Below, one piece after another: positions 24,494-31,860 of a stretch of 64,000 nt of DNA. Below the pieces are notes generated by a model. That model was not told the origin of the DNA. It was given only the letters and a program-made list of their open reading frames with translations, and made no database searches. The stretch comes from Micromonospora carbonacea. Its GTDB lineage: Bacteria; Actinomycetota; Actinomycetes; Mycobacteriales; Micromonosporaceae. Made by a program: the position numbers and the translations under genes. The stretch is from assembly GCF_014205165.1 (NCBI RefSeq), contig NZ_JACHMZ010000001.1:4198501-4262500 (forward strand), read 5' to 3'. Numbering within the stretch: position 1 is the stretch's first letter; every line of letters begins with the position of its first letter.

Positions 24494-25702
24494 GTGACGG
24501 CGGCCGACACCGGCAACGTCCCACCCGTTGCCACCGCCCAGCCGGGCCTCCCGCGCGAGGTCCACGTCCTCAGCGTCGTCGGCGGCTGCGTCATGCTCGG
24601 CCTGGGACTGGTGCTCCCGGTGCTCCCGGTGTACGCGGCTACCTTCGGGGCCGGGCCCACCCAGATCGGGGTGCTCGTCGCCCTGTTCGCGTTGCTGAGG
24701 CTGGCCGCCAGCCCGTTCTGCGGCCGGCTCGGCGTCCGGTTCGGGGAGCGGCGGGTCCTGGTCGCCGGCCTGCTGCTGTGCGCGGTCTCCTCGGCCCTCA
24801 CCGCGTTCGCCTCGTCCTACGCGCAGCTCCTCGTGTTCCGTGGCCTCGGCGGCGTCGGCTCGGTGCTGTTCTCGGTGTCCGCCCTGGCGATGCTCCTGTC
24901 GATCGCGCCGGCCGACCAGCGGGGCCGGGCCAGCGCCGTGTTCGAGGCGGGCTTCCTGCTCGGCGGGATCTGCGGGCCGGCGCTGGGCGGGCTCCTCGCC
25001 CTCGTCGACCTGTCCACGCCGTTCCTGGCGTACGCCGGGCTGCTGCTGGCCGCCGCCGGGCTGGCCCTGGCGGTGCTGCGCACCGGCCCCCGGGTCGGCG
25101 CGGGGCCCGACCGGGGCGCGGTCGGGCTGCCACTTCTGCTACGGGACCGCCGCTACCAGGTGGCGTGCCTCGCCGCGCTGGCGCAGGGCTGGGTGCTGTT
25201 CGGGCTGCGCAGCGCGCTGGTCCCCACGGTGGTGGTGGCGTGGCGGCACGACGTGGCGTGGGTCGGCTGGGCGTTCACCACGTCCGCCGTCGTCCAGGCG
25301 CTGCTGATCGTGCCGGCCGGCCGGGTCGTCGACCGGGCCGGCCGCCGGCCCGCCATGATCGCCGGCACCGGGGTGGCGGCGGCGGCCGTCGCCGCCCTGG
25401 CGTTCGTGGACAGCTACGCCTGGCTCGTCGTGCTGCTCTGCGGGTACGCGGCGGGATCGGCGCTGCTCAACGCCGCGCCGGCCGCGCTGATCGGGGACGT
25501 CGTCGCCGGCCGCGCCGGCAGCGGCGTCGCCGTCTTCTCGATGTGCACCGATGTCGGCGCCGTGGTCGGGCCGGTCGTGGTCGGCCTCGTCGCCGAGCGG
25601 GTGGGGGTTCCGGCCGCCTTCGGCAGCGGTGCCGCGCTGCTGTCCGCCGCCCTCGTGGCGTCGTGGGCGTTGCCAACTGTTCGGCCCAAGCGAAGGAGTT
25701 GA
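24494..25702 (+). CDS. MFS transporter, drug-efflux type
   Basis: 402 aa, twelve predicted membrane segments. The motif LGVRFGERRVLVAGLLLC (about residues 77-94) is the loop 2-3 motif A variant. VFEAGFLLGGICGPALGG (about 152-169) is the motif C typical of proton-driven exporters. GTG start 7 nt after the beta subunit stop, so it is in the same transcript. It probably exports the hydroxylated or glycosylated product, or a toxic precursor. Confidence 0.9.
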   Translation: MTAADTGNVPPVATAQPGLPREVHVLSVVGGCVMLGLGLVLPVLPVYAATFGAGPTQIGVLVALFALLRLAASPFCGRLGVRFGERRVLVAGLLLCAVSSALTAFASSYAQLLVFRGLGGVGSVLFSVSALAMLLSIAPADQRGRASAVFEAGFLLGGICGPALGGLLALVDLSTPFLAYAGLLLAAAGLALAVLRTGPRVGAGPDRGAVGLPLLLRDRRYQVACLAALAQGWVLFGLRSALVPTVVVAWRHDVAWVGWAFTTSAVVQALLIVPAGRVVDRAGRRPAMIAGTGVAAAAVAALAFVDSYAWLVVLLCGYAAGSALLNAAPAALIGDVVAGRAGSGVAVFSMCTDVGAVVGPVVVGLVAERVGVPAAFGSGAALLSAALVASWALPTVRPKRRS

Positions 25703-25705
25703 TCG

Positions 25706-26098
25706 ATGAGTCAGCCGGATGCCCGGCACGAGCAGGGCGTGGCCATGTTCCACCAGGTCTTCGGCCGCGAACCGCGCCCGGGTTCCCACCCGGAGTTCCT
25801 GCGGATCACCGTCGACCACCTGTTCGGCGAGATCTGGACCCGCCCCCACCTCAGCGTCGAGGAGCGGGAGCTGGTCGCGCTGACCGCGGTCGCGCTGGCC
25901 CGGACCGACTGGGAGCTGCGCGGCCACATCGGCGCCGCCCTGCACCTCGGGATGTCGCGGGAGAAGGTCGTCGAGGTCATCATCCAGCTCGCCTACTACG
26001 GTGGCTGGCCGGTGGCCAACAACGGGCTGCGCGTCGCCCAGGAGGTCTTCGCCGAGCTGGACGCCACCGCGGGAAAGGATGCGGACCGTGACCGGTGA
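25706..26098 (+). CDS. Carboxymuconolactone decarboxylase (CMD/AhpD) family protein
   Basis: 130 aa, close to the size of 4-carboxymuconolactone decarboxylase. The helical core is seen as LSVEEREL VALTAVALARTDWELRGHIGAALHLG, where the His of GHIGAAL matches the catalytic region. There is no CxxC, so it is not an AhpD peroxidase. Such proteins decarboxylate or isomerise ring-cleavage lactones, or act as cyclase-like helpers in specialised metabolism. Four nucleotides after the MFS stop, with AAGGAG before the ATG. Confidence 0.88.
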   Translation: MSQPDARHEQGVAMFHQVFGREPRPGSHPEFLRITVDHLFGEIWTRPHLSVEERELVALTAVALARTDWELRGHIGAALHLGMSREKVVEVIIQLAYYGGWPVANNGLRVAQEVFAELDATAGKDADRDR

Positions 26099-26624
26099 GC
26101 CGTCCCCCCTCGGCCCGGCCGAGAAGGTCGACCTGTGGCGTCAGCGGTTCTTCGAGGCCCAGGCCGCCGCGGAGGAGTTCGTCCTCGGCGAGCACGGCGA
26201 AGCGGGCCTGGCCGCGTGGATCCAGGCCAACTCCCGGATCACCGCGGAGCTGCTGCGGGCACAGCGGCCCACCGGCGTGTCGGCCACCGACCACTTCATG
26301 ACCCGGCTGCGCAACCAGCTCCTGCTGTACGACTCGGCGGTGACCAGTGAGGCCGGCCCCTCGGGCACCGTCCTGCGCAACGCCGACTGCGGGATCCTGC
26401 GGTACCGCAAGCGGGCCGCCCGCGCGGGCGTCGTGCTCACGTTCTCGTCGCCGTGCGCGTACTGCCAGGAGCTGAACACCGCCATCGCCGCCCGCTACGT
26501 GGAACCGGACGTCACGGTCACCTGCGAGCAGGCGGGCGACGGGTGCACCTGGCGCGCCGAGTCCCCTCAGCCCACGGAATGCGACGCGGCCGGGTCGCCG
26601 CAGCGGGGACGCGCCACCGGCTGA
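26088..26624 (+). CDS. Unplaced protein with CAYC...C...C motif
   Basis: 178 aa. I do not recognise the family. The N-terminal half is helical and polar (AEKVDLWRQRFFEAQAAAEEF). The second half has DCGILRYRKRAA, then SSPCAYCQELNTAIAARYV and VTCEQAGDGCTWRAES. The cysteine spacing C-x2-C...C-x5-C followed by an aromatic residue loosely recalls V4R or ATC-hydrolase-like C-terminal motifs. GTG at 26088 is used (AAAGGA 8 nt upstream); an ATG at 26079 is equally in frame. It overlaps the CMD gene end, so it is in the cassette. Its last 58 bp also overlap the convergent flavoprotein gene. Confidence 0.75.
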   Translation: MTGEPSPLGPAEKVDLWRQRFFEAQAAAEEFVLGEHGEAGLAAWIQANSRITAELLRAQRPTGVSATDHFMTRLRNQLLLYDSAVTSEAGPSGTVLRNADCGILRYRKRAARAGVVLTFSSPCAYCQELNTAIAARYVEPDVTVTCEQAGDGCTWRAESPQPTECDAAGSPQRGRATG

Positions 26625-27223
26625 ACCACCGGCAGCGCCGTGCGGTCCGGGGCCGGCGACCGGCTGACGTCGAGCGTCATGCCGAGTTGCCGGCCCACGG
26701 CCACGCACAGGTCGATCGCCGCGGTGCGGGTCAGGTCCTGGTGGTCGTTCTGGGTGACGCACGCCGACGCCACGTTGCGGTTGCGCAGGCGCAGGTACCA
26801 GGGGAACAGCGAGCCCAACGCGGGCTCGGTCAGCATCGTGCGCGAATGGACGATCGTCCCCACCAGCAGGTTGCCGAACGGGCGCTGCCGGGCGTTCATG
26901 AAGCTCTTCAGGCGCTCCTGGAAGATCTTCAGCACGGCCGGCACGTTCCCCGCGTACACCGGCATGGCGAGCAGCATCGCCTGCGCGCCCTCGGCCAGGT
27001 CGACGACGTGCGCGAAGTCGTCGTCCAGGGTGCACCGGCCCACCTCGGGATCGAGGCAGGTGTCCTCGCCCTCGCACATCCCGATGCGGTGGTCGATCAG
27101 CCGGATCCGTTGGATCCGCGCGTCGCCGACCTCCCGGACGACGCCGCCGATCGCCGCTTCGAGCAGCGCGTCGGTCACCGACGGCAGCCGCTTCTGCGTG
27201 CAGGACAACGCGACGATCTTCAT
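26567..27223 (-). CDS. NADPH-dependent FMN reductase / iron-sulfur flavoprotein-like
   Basis: 218 aa flavodoxin-fold protein. MKIVALSCTQKRLPSVTDAL binds the FMN phosphate. IGMCEGEDTCLDPEVGRC (about 48-65) supplies clustered cysteines as in iron-sulfur flavoproteins, and MPVYAGNVPAVLKIFQERL (about 87-105) is the second flavin loop. It may reduce flavins or pass electrons from NAD(P)H to a partner. Convergent with the dioxygenase cassette and the only redox protein beside it, so it could serve as its electron source; this is inference. GGGGAGG precedes the ATG. The C-terminal tail (PRCGDPAASHSVG) is read antisense to the unplaced protein. Confidence 0.85.
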   Translation of the reverse strand: MKIVALSCTQKRLPSVTDALLEAAIGGVVREVGDARIQRIRLIDHRIGMCEGEDTCLDPEVGRCTLDDDFAHVVDLAEGAQAMLLAMPVYAGNVPAVLKIFQERLKSFMNARQRPFGNLLVGTIVHSRTMLTEPALGSLFPWYLRLRNRNVASACVTQNDHQDLTRTAAIDLCVAVGRQLGMTLDVSRSPAPDRTALPVVQPVARPRCGDPAASHSVG

Positions 27224-27393
27224 TCGAGGGCCTCCCCTGTCCGCTCGGCGCCAACCCGGGGCCGGCCACCTCACGACGCCCCGTGGCCGTCACGCGGAGG
27301 CAGCTTCAACCTACCGACAGTGGGGCAGCGCCGGAAGCGGTCGCACCGCTCGCGCTCCCGGCCCGGGGACACCACGGCGGGACCGGTCGCGGG

Positions 27394-28221
27394 TCAGAGG
27401 CTGCTGCGGTAGGGCGGCATGAACCGCAGCCGGGGCATCTGGTCGGCGAGCACCCCGCCGTCGACGACCAGGTGGGTGCCGTTGATGTAGCGGCCGGCGG
27501 CGGAGGCCAGCAACAGCAGCGCGCCGACGCAGTCGGCCGGCGTGCCGTAGCCGCCGCGCAGCGGGATCCGCTCCGCCCAGGCGGCCTCGAACGCCTCGCG
27601 GTCCAGGGGGAACTCGCCGTCGATCGGGGTGGCGATCATGCCGGGGGCGATCGTGTTGGCGGTGATGCCGTGCGGCCCCAGCTCGGCGGCGAGCGACCGG
27701 GTGAGCAGCTCGACGGCGGCCTTGGAGGCGTTGTAGTGGGCCAGCCCGGCCTCGGCCACCAGCCCGTTCTTGGAGGAGACGTTGACGATCCGGCCCGCCA
27801 CGCCGTCGGCGATCATGTGTTCGGCGGCGCGCTGGGCGAGGAAGAAGACGGCGTCCACGTTCACCCGCATCACGTCCCGCCAGGCGGCGACGGTGATCTC
27901 GTTGAAGTGCTCCAGCCGGGCCACGCCCGCGTTGTTGACCAGGATGTGCACCGGGCCGCGGTCGCGGCGTACCCCGTCGAACCAGGCCGCGATCGCCTCG
28001 GTGTCGGCGAGGTCGAAGGGGTACGGGTGGCAGGCGCGGCCCTGCCCGGTCACCGCGGCCACGACCGGGTCGAGGTCGACGCCGGGCCGGTCCACCACCA
28101 CCACGTCGGCGCCGGCCGAGGCGAGGCCGGCGGCGAACGCGGCGCCGAGCCCGCGCGCGGCGCCGGTCACCACGGCCAGCCGGCCGGACAGGTCGAACGA
28201 CGGCGGGACGGAGGAGGTCAT
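27394..28221 (-). CDS. SDR family oxidoreductase
   Basis: 275 aa. TGAARGLGAAFA (about residues 19-30) is the cofactor loop. The D of VVVDRPG after the second strand suggests NAD. NNAGVA is near 98, with Ser about 149 and YNASK (about 162-166) as catalytic residues. Last gene of a four-gene minus-strand operon, ATG overlapping the amidohydrolase stop. In this setting it probably oxidises a sugar-derived alcohol or hydroxy acid. Substrate unknown. Confidence 0.87.
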   Translation of the reverse strand: MTSSVPPSFDLSGRLAVVTGAARGLGAAFAAGLASAGADVVVVDRPGVDLDPVVAAVTGQGRACHPYPFDLADTEAIAAWFDGVRRDRGPVHILVNNAGVARLEHFNEITVAAWRDVMRVNVDAVFFLAQRAAEHMIADGVAGRIVNVSSKNGLVAEAGLAHYNASKAAVELLTRSLAAELGPHGITANTIAPGMIATPIDGEFPLDREAFEAAWAERIPLRGGYGTPADCVGALLLLASAAGRYINGTHLVVDGGVLADQMPRLRFMPPYRSSL

Positions 28222-29060
28222 GCCAACCCCAGCAGGTCGAGGGACGGGCGGTGGATCAGCCGCTCGATCTGCTCGGCGTCGAGCGGGTCGAGGCCGGGGA
28301 TGCCGGGCACCCGCCCCACCGCCCGCAGCCCCTCGATCGAGGCGTCGACGGTGGTGAAGGGGTAGTCGCTGCCGAACATCAGCTTGTGCCACACGCCGTA
28401 GTCCTGCACGAGCCGCAGGCTGTGCCAGAGCTGGAAGGGGCGGTAGTGCAGCGCGGACACGTCGGCGTAGACGTGCCGGTGCTTGCGGACGACCGCGATG
28501 CACTCCCCCTCGTACGGGTGGCCGAGGTGGGCGAGCACCATGCGCAACTCCGGGTGGCGGATGGCCACCTCGTCGAGGTGCACCGGGAGCGCGTAGCGCA
28601 GCGGCGCGGTGGAGACGAACGTGGTGCCGGTGTGCACCAGCAGCGGCAGCCCGTGCCGTTCGGCGTAGGCGTACAGGTCGTCGTGGGCGGGGTCGGCGGG
28701 GTCGAAGCCGGCGTACATCGGCATCAGCTTGATGCCGCGCAGGCCCAGGTCGCGGTGCCCGTGCTCCAGCTCGTCGCGCCAGCCGGGCTGGGTGGGGTCC
28801 AGGGCGAGGTACCCGACGAGCCGGTCCGGCCGGGCGGCCACGTACGCGGCCACCGCGGCGTCGTCGACCCACAGCCCGGACCGGCGGGCCTTGCCGCCGA
28901 CGACGACGGTGCGGGTGTCCGCCGGGGCGGTGGCCGCGTACTGCGACCACCGCACCGTCAGGTCGACCTCGCCGCCGTGGGCCCGCGCCGCCTCGGCGGC
29001 GAACGGGTCGCCGACGTGGTCGGGGCAGTCGAACAGGTGCGAGTGCACGTCGACGATCAT
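28218..29060 (-). CDS. Amidohydrolase family (TIM-barrel) hydrolase or lactonase
   Basis: 280 aa. MIVDVHSHLFDCPDHVGDPF carries the HxH metal pair. LLVHTGTTF (about 141) and AHLGHPYEGE (about 174) add His ligands, and KLMFGSDYPF (about 234) the catalytic Asp. The family includes lactonases and decarboxylases of sugar and aromatic acids. It sits between an enolase-superfamily dehydratase and an SDR, so a lactonase or 2-keto acid-processing step is likely. ATG overlaps the upstream stop. Confidence 0.85.
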   Translation of the reverse strand: MIVDVHSHLFDCPDHVGDPFAAEAARAHGGEVDLTVRWSQYAATAPADTRTVVVGGKARRSGLWVDDAAVAAYVAARPDRLVGYLALDPTQPGWRDELEHGHRDLGLRGIKLMPMYAGFDPADPAHDDLYAYAERHGLPLLVHTGTTFVSTAPLRYALPVHLDEVAIRHPELRMVLAHLGHPYEGECIAVVRKHRHVYADVSALHYRPFQLWHSLRLVQDYGVWHKLMFGSDYPFTTVDASIEGLRAVGRVPGIPGLDPLDAEQIERLIHRPSLDLLGLA

Positions 29061-30244
29061 CGGCGGTCCCGCTTCTCCCACCCCTCGGCGAACATGTTCC
29101 AGAAGCCGTGGCTCGGCGGGTGCTCGGCGAACACCTCGTCCACCAGCTCGACGCCGAGGCCGGGCGCGGTGGGCAGGTCGATGTGCCCGTCGACCACCGG
29201 CAGGGCGCCCCGCACGGCGTCGAAGACATAGTCCTCCAGCAGCCCGTCGAAGGTCTCCAGGATCTTGAAGTTCGGCATCCCGAGGACGGCGTGCACCGAG
29301 GCGGTGGTGCACAGCGGCGAGTTGGAGTTGTGCGGGGCGACCACCATGGCGTGCTGGTCGGCGATGGCCGCGAGCTTGCGCACCTCGGTGAAGCCGCCGG
29401 CCATGGAGAGGTCCGGCTGGATGATGTCGACGGCGTCGGTGGCGAACAGCCGGGCGTACTCGTAGCGGTTGTGGAAGTGCTCGCCGCCGGAGATCGGCAT
29501 GGTGGCCCGGGCGCGCAGCTCGGCGTACCGCTCGATGTGGGTCCACGGCAGCGGCTCCTCGAACCAGCCGAGGTCGAACGGCTCCAGCTCCCGGACCAGC
29601 CGGGCGGCGGTGTGCATGGCGAAGCGGGCGTGGCCCTCGACGAACAGCTCGATCTCGGGGCCGACGGCGGCGCGGACGGCGGCGACGATGTCGATCGAGC
29701 GGCGCAGCTCGGCCCGGGACAGCTCGCCGAGGCCGGCGCCGAACGGGTCGAACTTCAGCGCCGGGTAGCCCTTGGCGACGGTGGCCCGCGCCCGCTCGGC
29801 GAACGCGGCGGGCTCCCGGTCGCCGGTGTACCAGCCGTTGGCGTAGACCCGGACCCGGTCGCGGCAGGCGCCGCCGGTGAGCCGGTACGCGGGCACCCCG
29901 AGGGCCTTGCCCATGAGGTCGTAGAGGGCCTGGTCGACGCCGGAGACGACGATCCCCCCGACGTCGCCGCCGCGCAGGAAGTCGCCCTGGTACATGCGCA
30001 GCCAGATCTCCTCGACGTCGAACGGGTCGGCGCCGATCAGGTGCCGCCCGGCCATCGCCTCGGCGAGCTGGCAGGTCTCCCGGGCCCGGTACGGGTGGGT
30101 GATCTCGCCGACGCCGGTCAGCCCGGCGTCGGTGTGCACCCGCACGTAGGAGAAGTCGCGCCAGGCGGTGCCGAGGGTGAGGGTCTCCACCCGGCTGATC
30201 CGCCCGGCCGGCCCGACCGGCCGGGTCTTGTCGACGGTGAGCAT
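29057..30244 (-). CDS. Enolase-superfamily sugar-acid dehydratase (galactonate dehydratase-like)
   Basis: 395 aa, mandelate-racemase subgroup. Capping domain residues about 15-130. The barrel shows ALKFDPFG (about 172, acid/base region), FVEGHARF (about 205, first metal ligand and His), WFEEPLPW (about 232), ISGGEHFHN (about 256, third ligand) and APHNSNSP (about 305, catalytic His). This pattern fits D-galactonate/gluconate-type dehydratases that make 2-keto-3-deoxy acids. The ATG overlaps the upstream stop by one nucleotide. Distinct from the L-fuconate dehydratase at 14541. Confidence 0.87.
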   Translation of the reverse strand: MLTVDKTRPVGPAGRISRVETLTLGTAWRDFSYVRVHTDAGLTGVGEITHPYRARETCQLAEAMAGRHLIGADPFDVEEIWLRMYQGDFLRGGDVGGIVVSGVDQALYDLMGKALGVPAYRLTGGACRDRVRVYANGWYTGDREPAAFAERARATVAKGYPALKFDPFGAGLGELSRAELRRSIDIVAAVRAAVGPEIELFVEGHARFAMHTAARLVRELEPFDLGWFEEPLPWTHIERYAELRARATMPISGGEHFHNRYEYARLFATDAVDIIQPDLSMAGGFTEVRKLAAIADQHAMVVAPHNSNSPLCTTASVHAVLGMPNFKILETFDGLLEDYVFDAVRGALPVVDGHIDLPTAPGLGVELVDEVFAEHPPSHGFWNMFAEGWEKRDRR

Positions 30245-31623
30245 CAGCGCCCCTCCCCGCCGGCGACCGCGCCGCCCATGGTGGCGGTGCCGGCCAGCTC
30301 GGTCGTCCCGCCGGAGGCGAGGGTGTCGCGCACCGCCGCCCGGGTGGCCTCGACCAGGTGGTCGATGTCGGCGTCGGTGTGCGCGTAGGAGATGTGGTTG
30401 CGCTTGAGGTTCAGCGGCAGCTCAAAGATGCCGTGCTCGGGCATCCGCCGACGGTAGCCGATGAACATGCCGGCATCGTTGCGCAGCAGGTCGTCGTAGC
30501 TGCGGGGTGCCGGGCCCGGCATGAAGTAGGTCACGAACACGGAGCCGTGCCCGGTGACCACGGCGGGGACGCCGAGGTCGGCGAGGACCTCCCGGATGCC
30601 GGCGCGGGCCCGCTCGCCGAGGCGGTAGACGTGCTCGTGCACGGGCTCGGCGCGCAGCTTGCCGAGGGTGGCGAGGGCGGCGGCGACCACCGCGGGGTGC
30701 CCGTTGTAGGTGCCGGCGAAGAAGGCGGGCGCGCCCGGACGGGTGCTGAACAGGTCCATCAGGTCGGCGCGGCCGCCCAGGGCGCCGATCGGGTAGCCGT
30801 TGGCGATGGCCTTGCCGAGGGTGGTCAGGTCGGGGGTGACGCCGCTGATCCGCTGCCAGCCGCCCAGGTCGTGCCGGAAACCGGTGATCACCTCGTCGAA
30901 GACCAGGACGCTGCCGGCCCGGGTGCACTCGTCGCGCAGCGCCCGGAGGAACTCCTGGTCGGGCAGGAGGCAGCCGACGTTGTGCGGCACCGGCTCGACG
31001 ATGACGGCGGCGATGTCGTCGCCGTGCGCGGCGAAGGCGGCCCGGACGGCGGCCACGTCGTTGAAGCGCAGCACGAGGGTGGCGTCGAGGACCTCCGGCA
31101 GGATGCCCGTGGAGATCGGGTCGGGCACGCCGACCCGGTCGGGGGCGGAGATCACGTTGAGGCTGACCGAGTCGTGCCAGCCGTGGTAGCAGCCCTGGAA
31201 CTTGACCACCAGGCGTCGGCCGGTGGCCGCGCGGGCGACCCGCAGGGCGTGGAAGGTGGCCTCGCTGCCGGTGCTGGTGAGCAGCACCTTCTCGATGCTC
31301 GGGACCAGCTCGGCGAGGGTCTCGGCGAGTTGGATCTCGCCGTGGGTGACGGCCACCCCGCACAGGTCGACCCGCGTGCCGGCCTCGGCGACGGCGGCGT
31401 TGACGTCCGGGTCGTTGTGGCCGAGCAGGGGCGGCCCGAAGGCCGCGTGGTAGTCGGTGTACTGGCGTCCGTCGGCGTCCCAGAAGCGCGCGCCGGAGGC
31501 GCGGGCGATCACCATCTCGGTGAGGCCCGGGATGCTGCGCTGCCCGCTGTTGACGCCGCCGGGGATGACCCGGCGTGCCCGCTCGGCGAGGGTGACGCCG
31601 GACGGGGCCGATCGTGAATTCAC
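30244..31623 (-). CDS. Class-III PLP aminotransferase, glutamate-1-semialdehyde aminomutase-like
   Basis: 459 aa, GSA-aminomutase subgroup. VIPGGVNSGQRSIPG at the N-terminus, GSEATFHALRVARAATGR (about 120) and YHGWHDS (about 145) shape the cofactor pocket. VFDEVITGFR (about 237) holds the PLP-binding Asp and TTLGKAIANGYPIGALGG (about 268) the Schiff-base Lys. A catabolic gene neighbourhood argues against heme synthesis. It likely moves an amino group on a sugar-derived or amino-acid-like intermediate. GTG start with GAGGAGAAGGT directly upstream. First gene of the minus-strand operon. Confidence 0.85.
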   Translation of the reverse strand: MNSRSAPSGVTLAERARRVIPGGVNSGQRSIPGLTEMVIARASGARFWDADGRQYTDYHAAFGPPLLGHNDPDVNAAVAEAGTRVDLCGVAVTHGEIQLAETLAELVPSIEKVLLTSTGSEATFHALRVARAATGRRLVVKFQGCYHGWHDSVSLNVISAPDRVGVPDPISTGILPEVLDATLVLRFNDVAAVRAAFAAHGDDIAAVIVEPVPHNVGCLLPDQEFLRALRDECTRAGSVLVFDEVITGFRHDLGGWQRISGVTPDLTTLGKAIANGYPIGALGGRADLMDLFSTRPGAPAFFAGTYNGHPAVVAAALATLGKLRAEPVHEHVYRLGERARAGIREVLADLGVPAVVTGHGSVFVTYFMPGPAPRSYDDLLRNDAGMFIGYRRRMPEHGIFELPLNLKRNHISYAHTDADIDHLVEATRAAVRDTLASGGTTELAGTATMGGAVAGGEGR

Positions 31624-31711
31624 ACCTTCTCCTCATCGGTGCGGCGCGGCGACCCAGCCCGGTCGCGACGCCGCGGTTTGTCCGCCGCGGGAGGAACCCA
31701 TCAGAACTTCG

Positions 31712-31722
31712 GAACAGTGTTC
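31712..31722. promoter_or_regulatory. Candidate IclR operator 1
   Basis: GAACA-G-TGTTC, perfect 5-bp arms, within a run of three TTCGG repeats (31709-31745), downstream of the -10 box of the aminotransferase promoter. The direct repeats GTTCGGCCATAC and GTTCGGCATAC lie beside it. Confidence 0.5.
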
Positions 31723-31746
31723 GGCCATACCAAACGATGTTCGGCA

Positions 31747-31776
31747 TACTAGGCAGGCGAAATCGCGACGGTCAAC
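31747..31776 (-). promoter_or_regulatory. Promoter of the aminotransferase operon
   Basis: Minus strand TTGACC (31776-31771), 18-nt spacer, TAGTAT (31752-31747). The predicted start of transcription is about 115 nt before the GTG at 31623 and is bordered by TTCGG repeats. Confidence 0.6.
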
Positions 31777-31811
31777 AGCGGGGACCCGATTTCCGAACGG
31801 GTTTGTTACGC

Positions 31812-31830
31812 TGTTCGGCCTTGGCGAACA
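31812..31830. promoter_or_regulatory. Candidate IclR operator 2
   Basis: TGTTCG-GCCTTGG-CGAACA, perfect 6-bp arms, 31 bp before the ATG of the IclR gene. A site here would give autoregulation. Confidence 0.55.
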
Positions 31831-31860
31831 GATTCGGCTTCCCTGACCGAAAGAGGGACC

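Noticed and set aside
21495..27223. A classical antibiotic biosynthetic cluster
   Set aside because: A glycosyltransferase, oxygenase and exporter are present, but there is no polyketide synthase, NRPS, terpene synthase or pathway regulator, so a standard cluster cannot be claimed.
30244..31623. Heme-biosynthesis hemL
   Set aside because: The fold and motifs match the GSA aminomutase family, but the gene is in a catabolic operon under an IclR regulator with no other heme genes, so the hemL name was not used.
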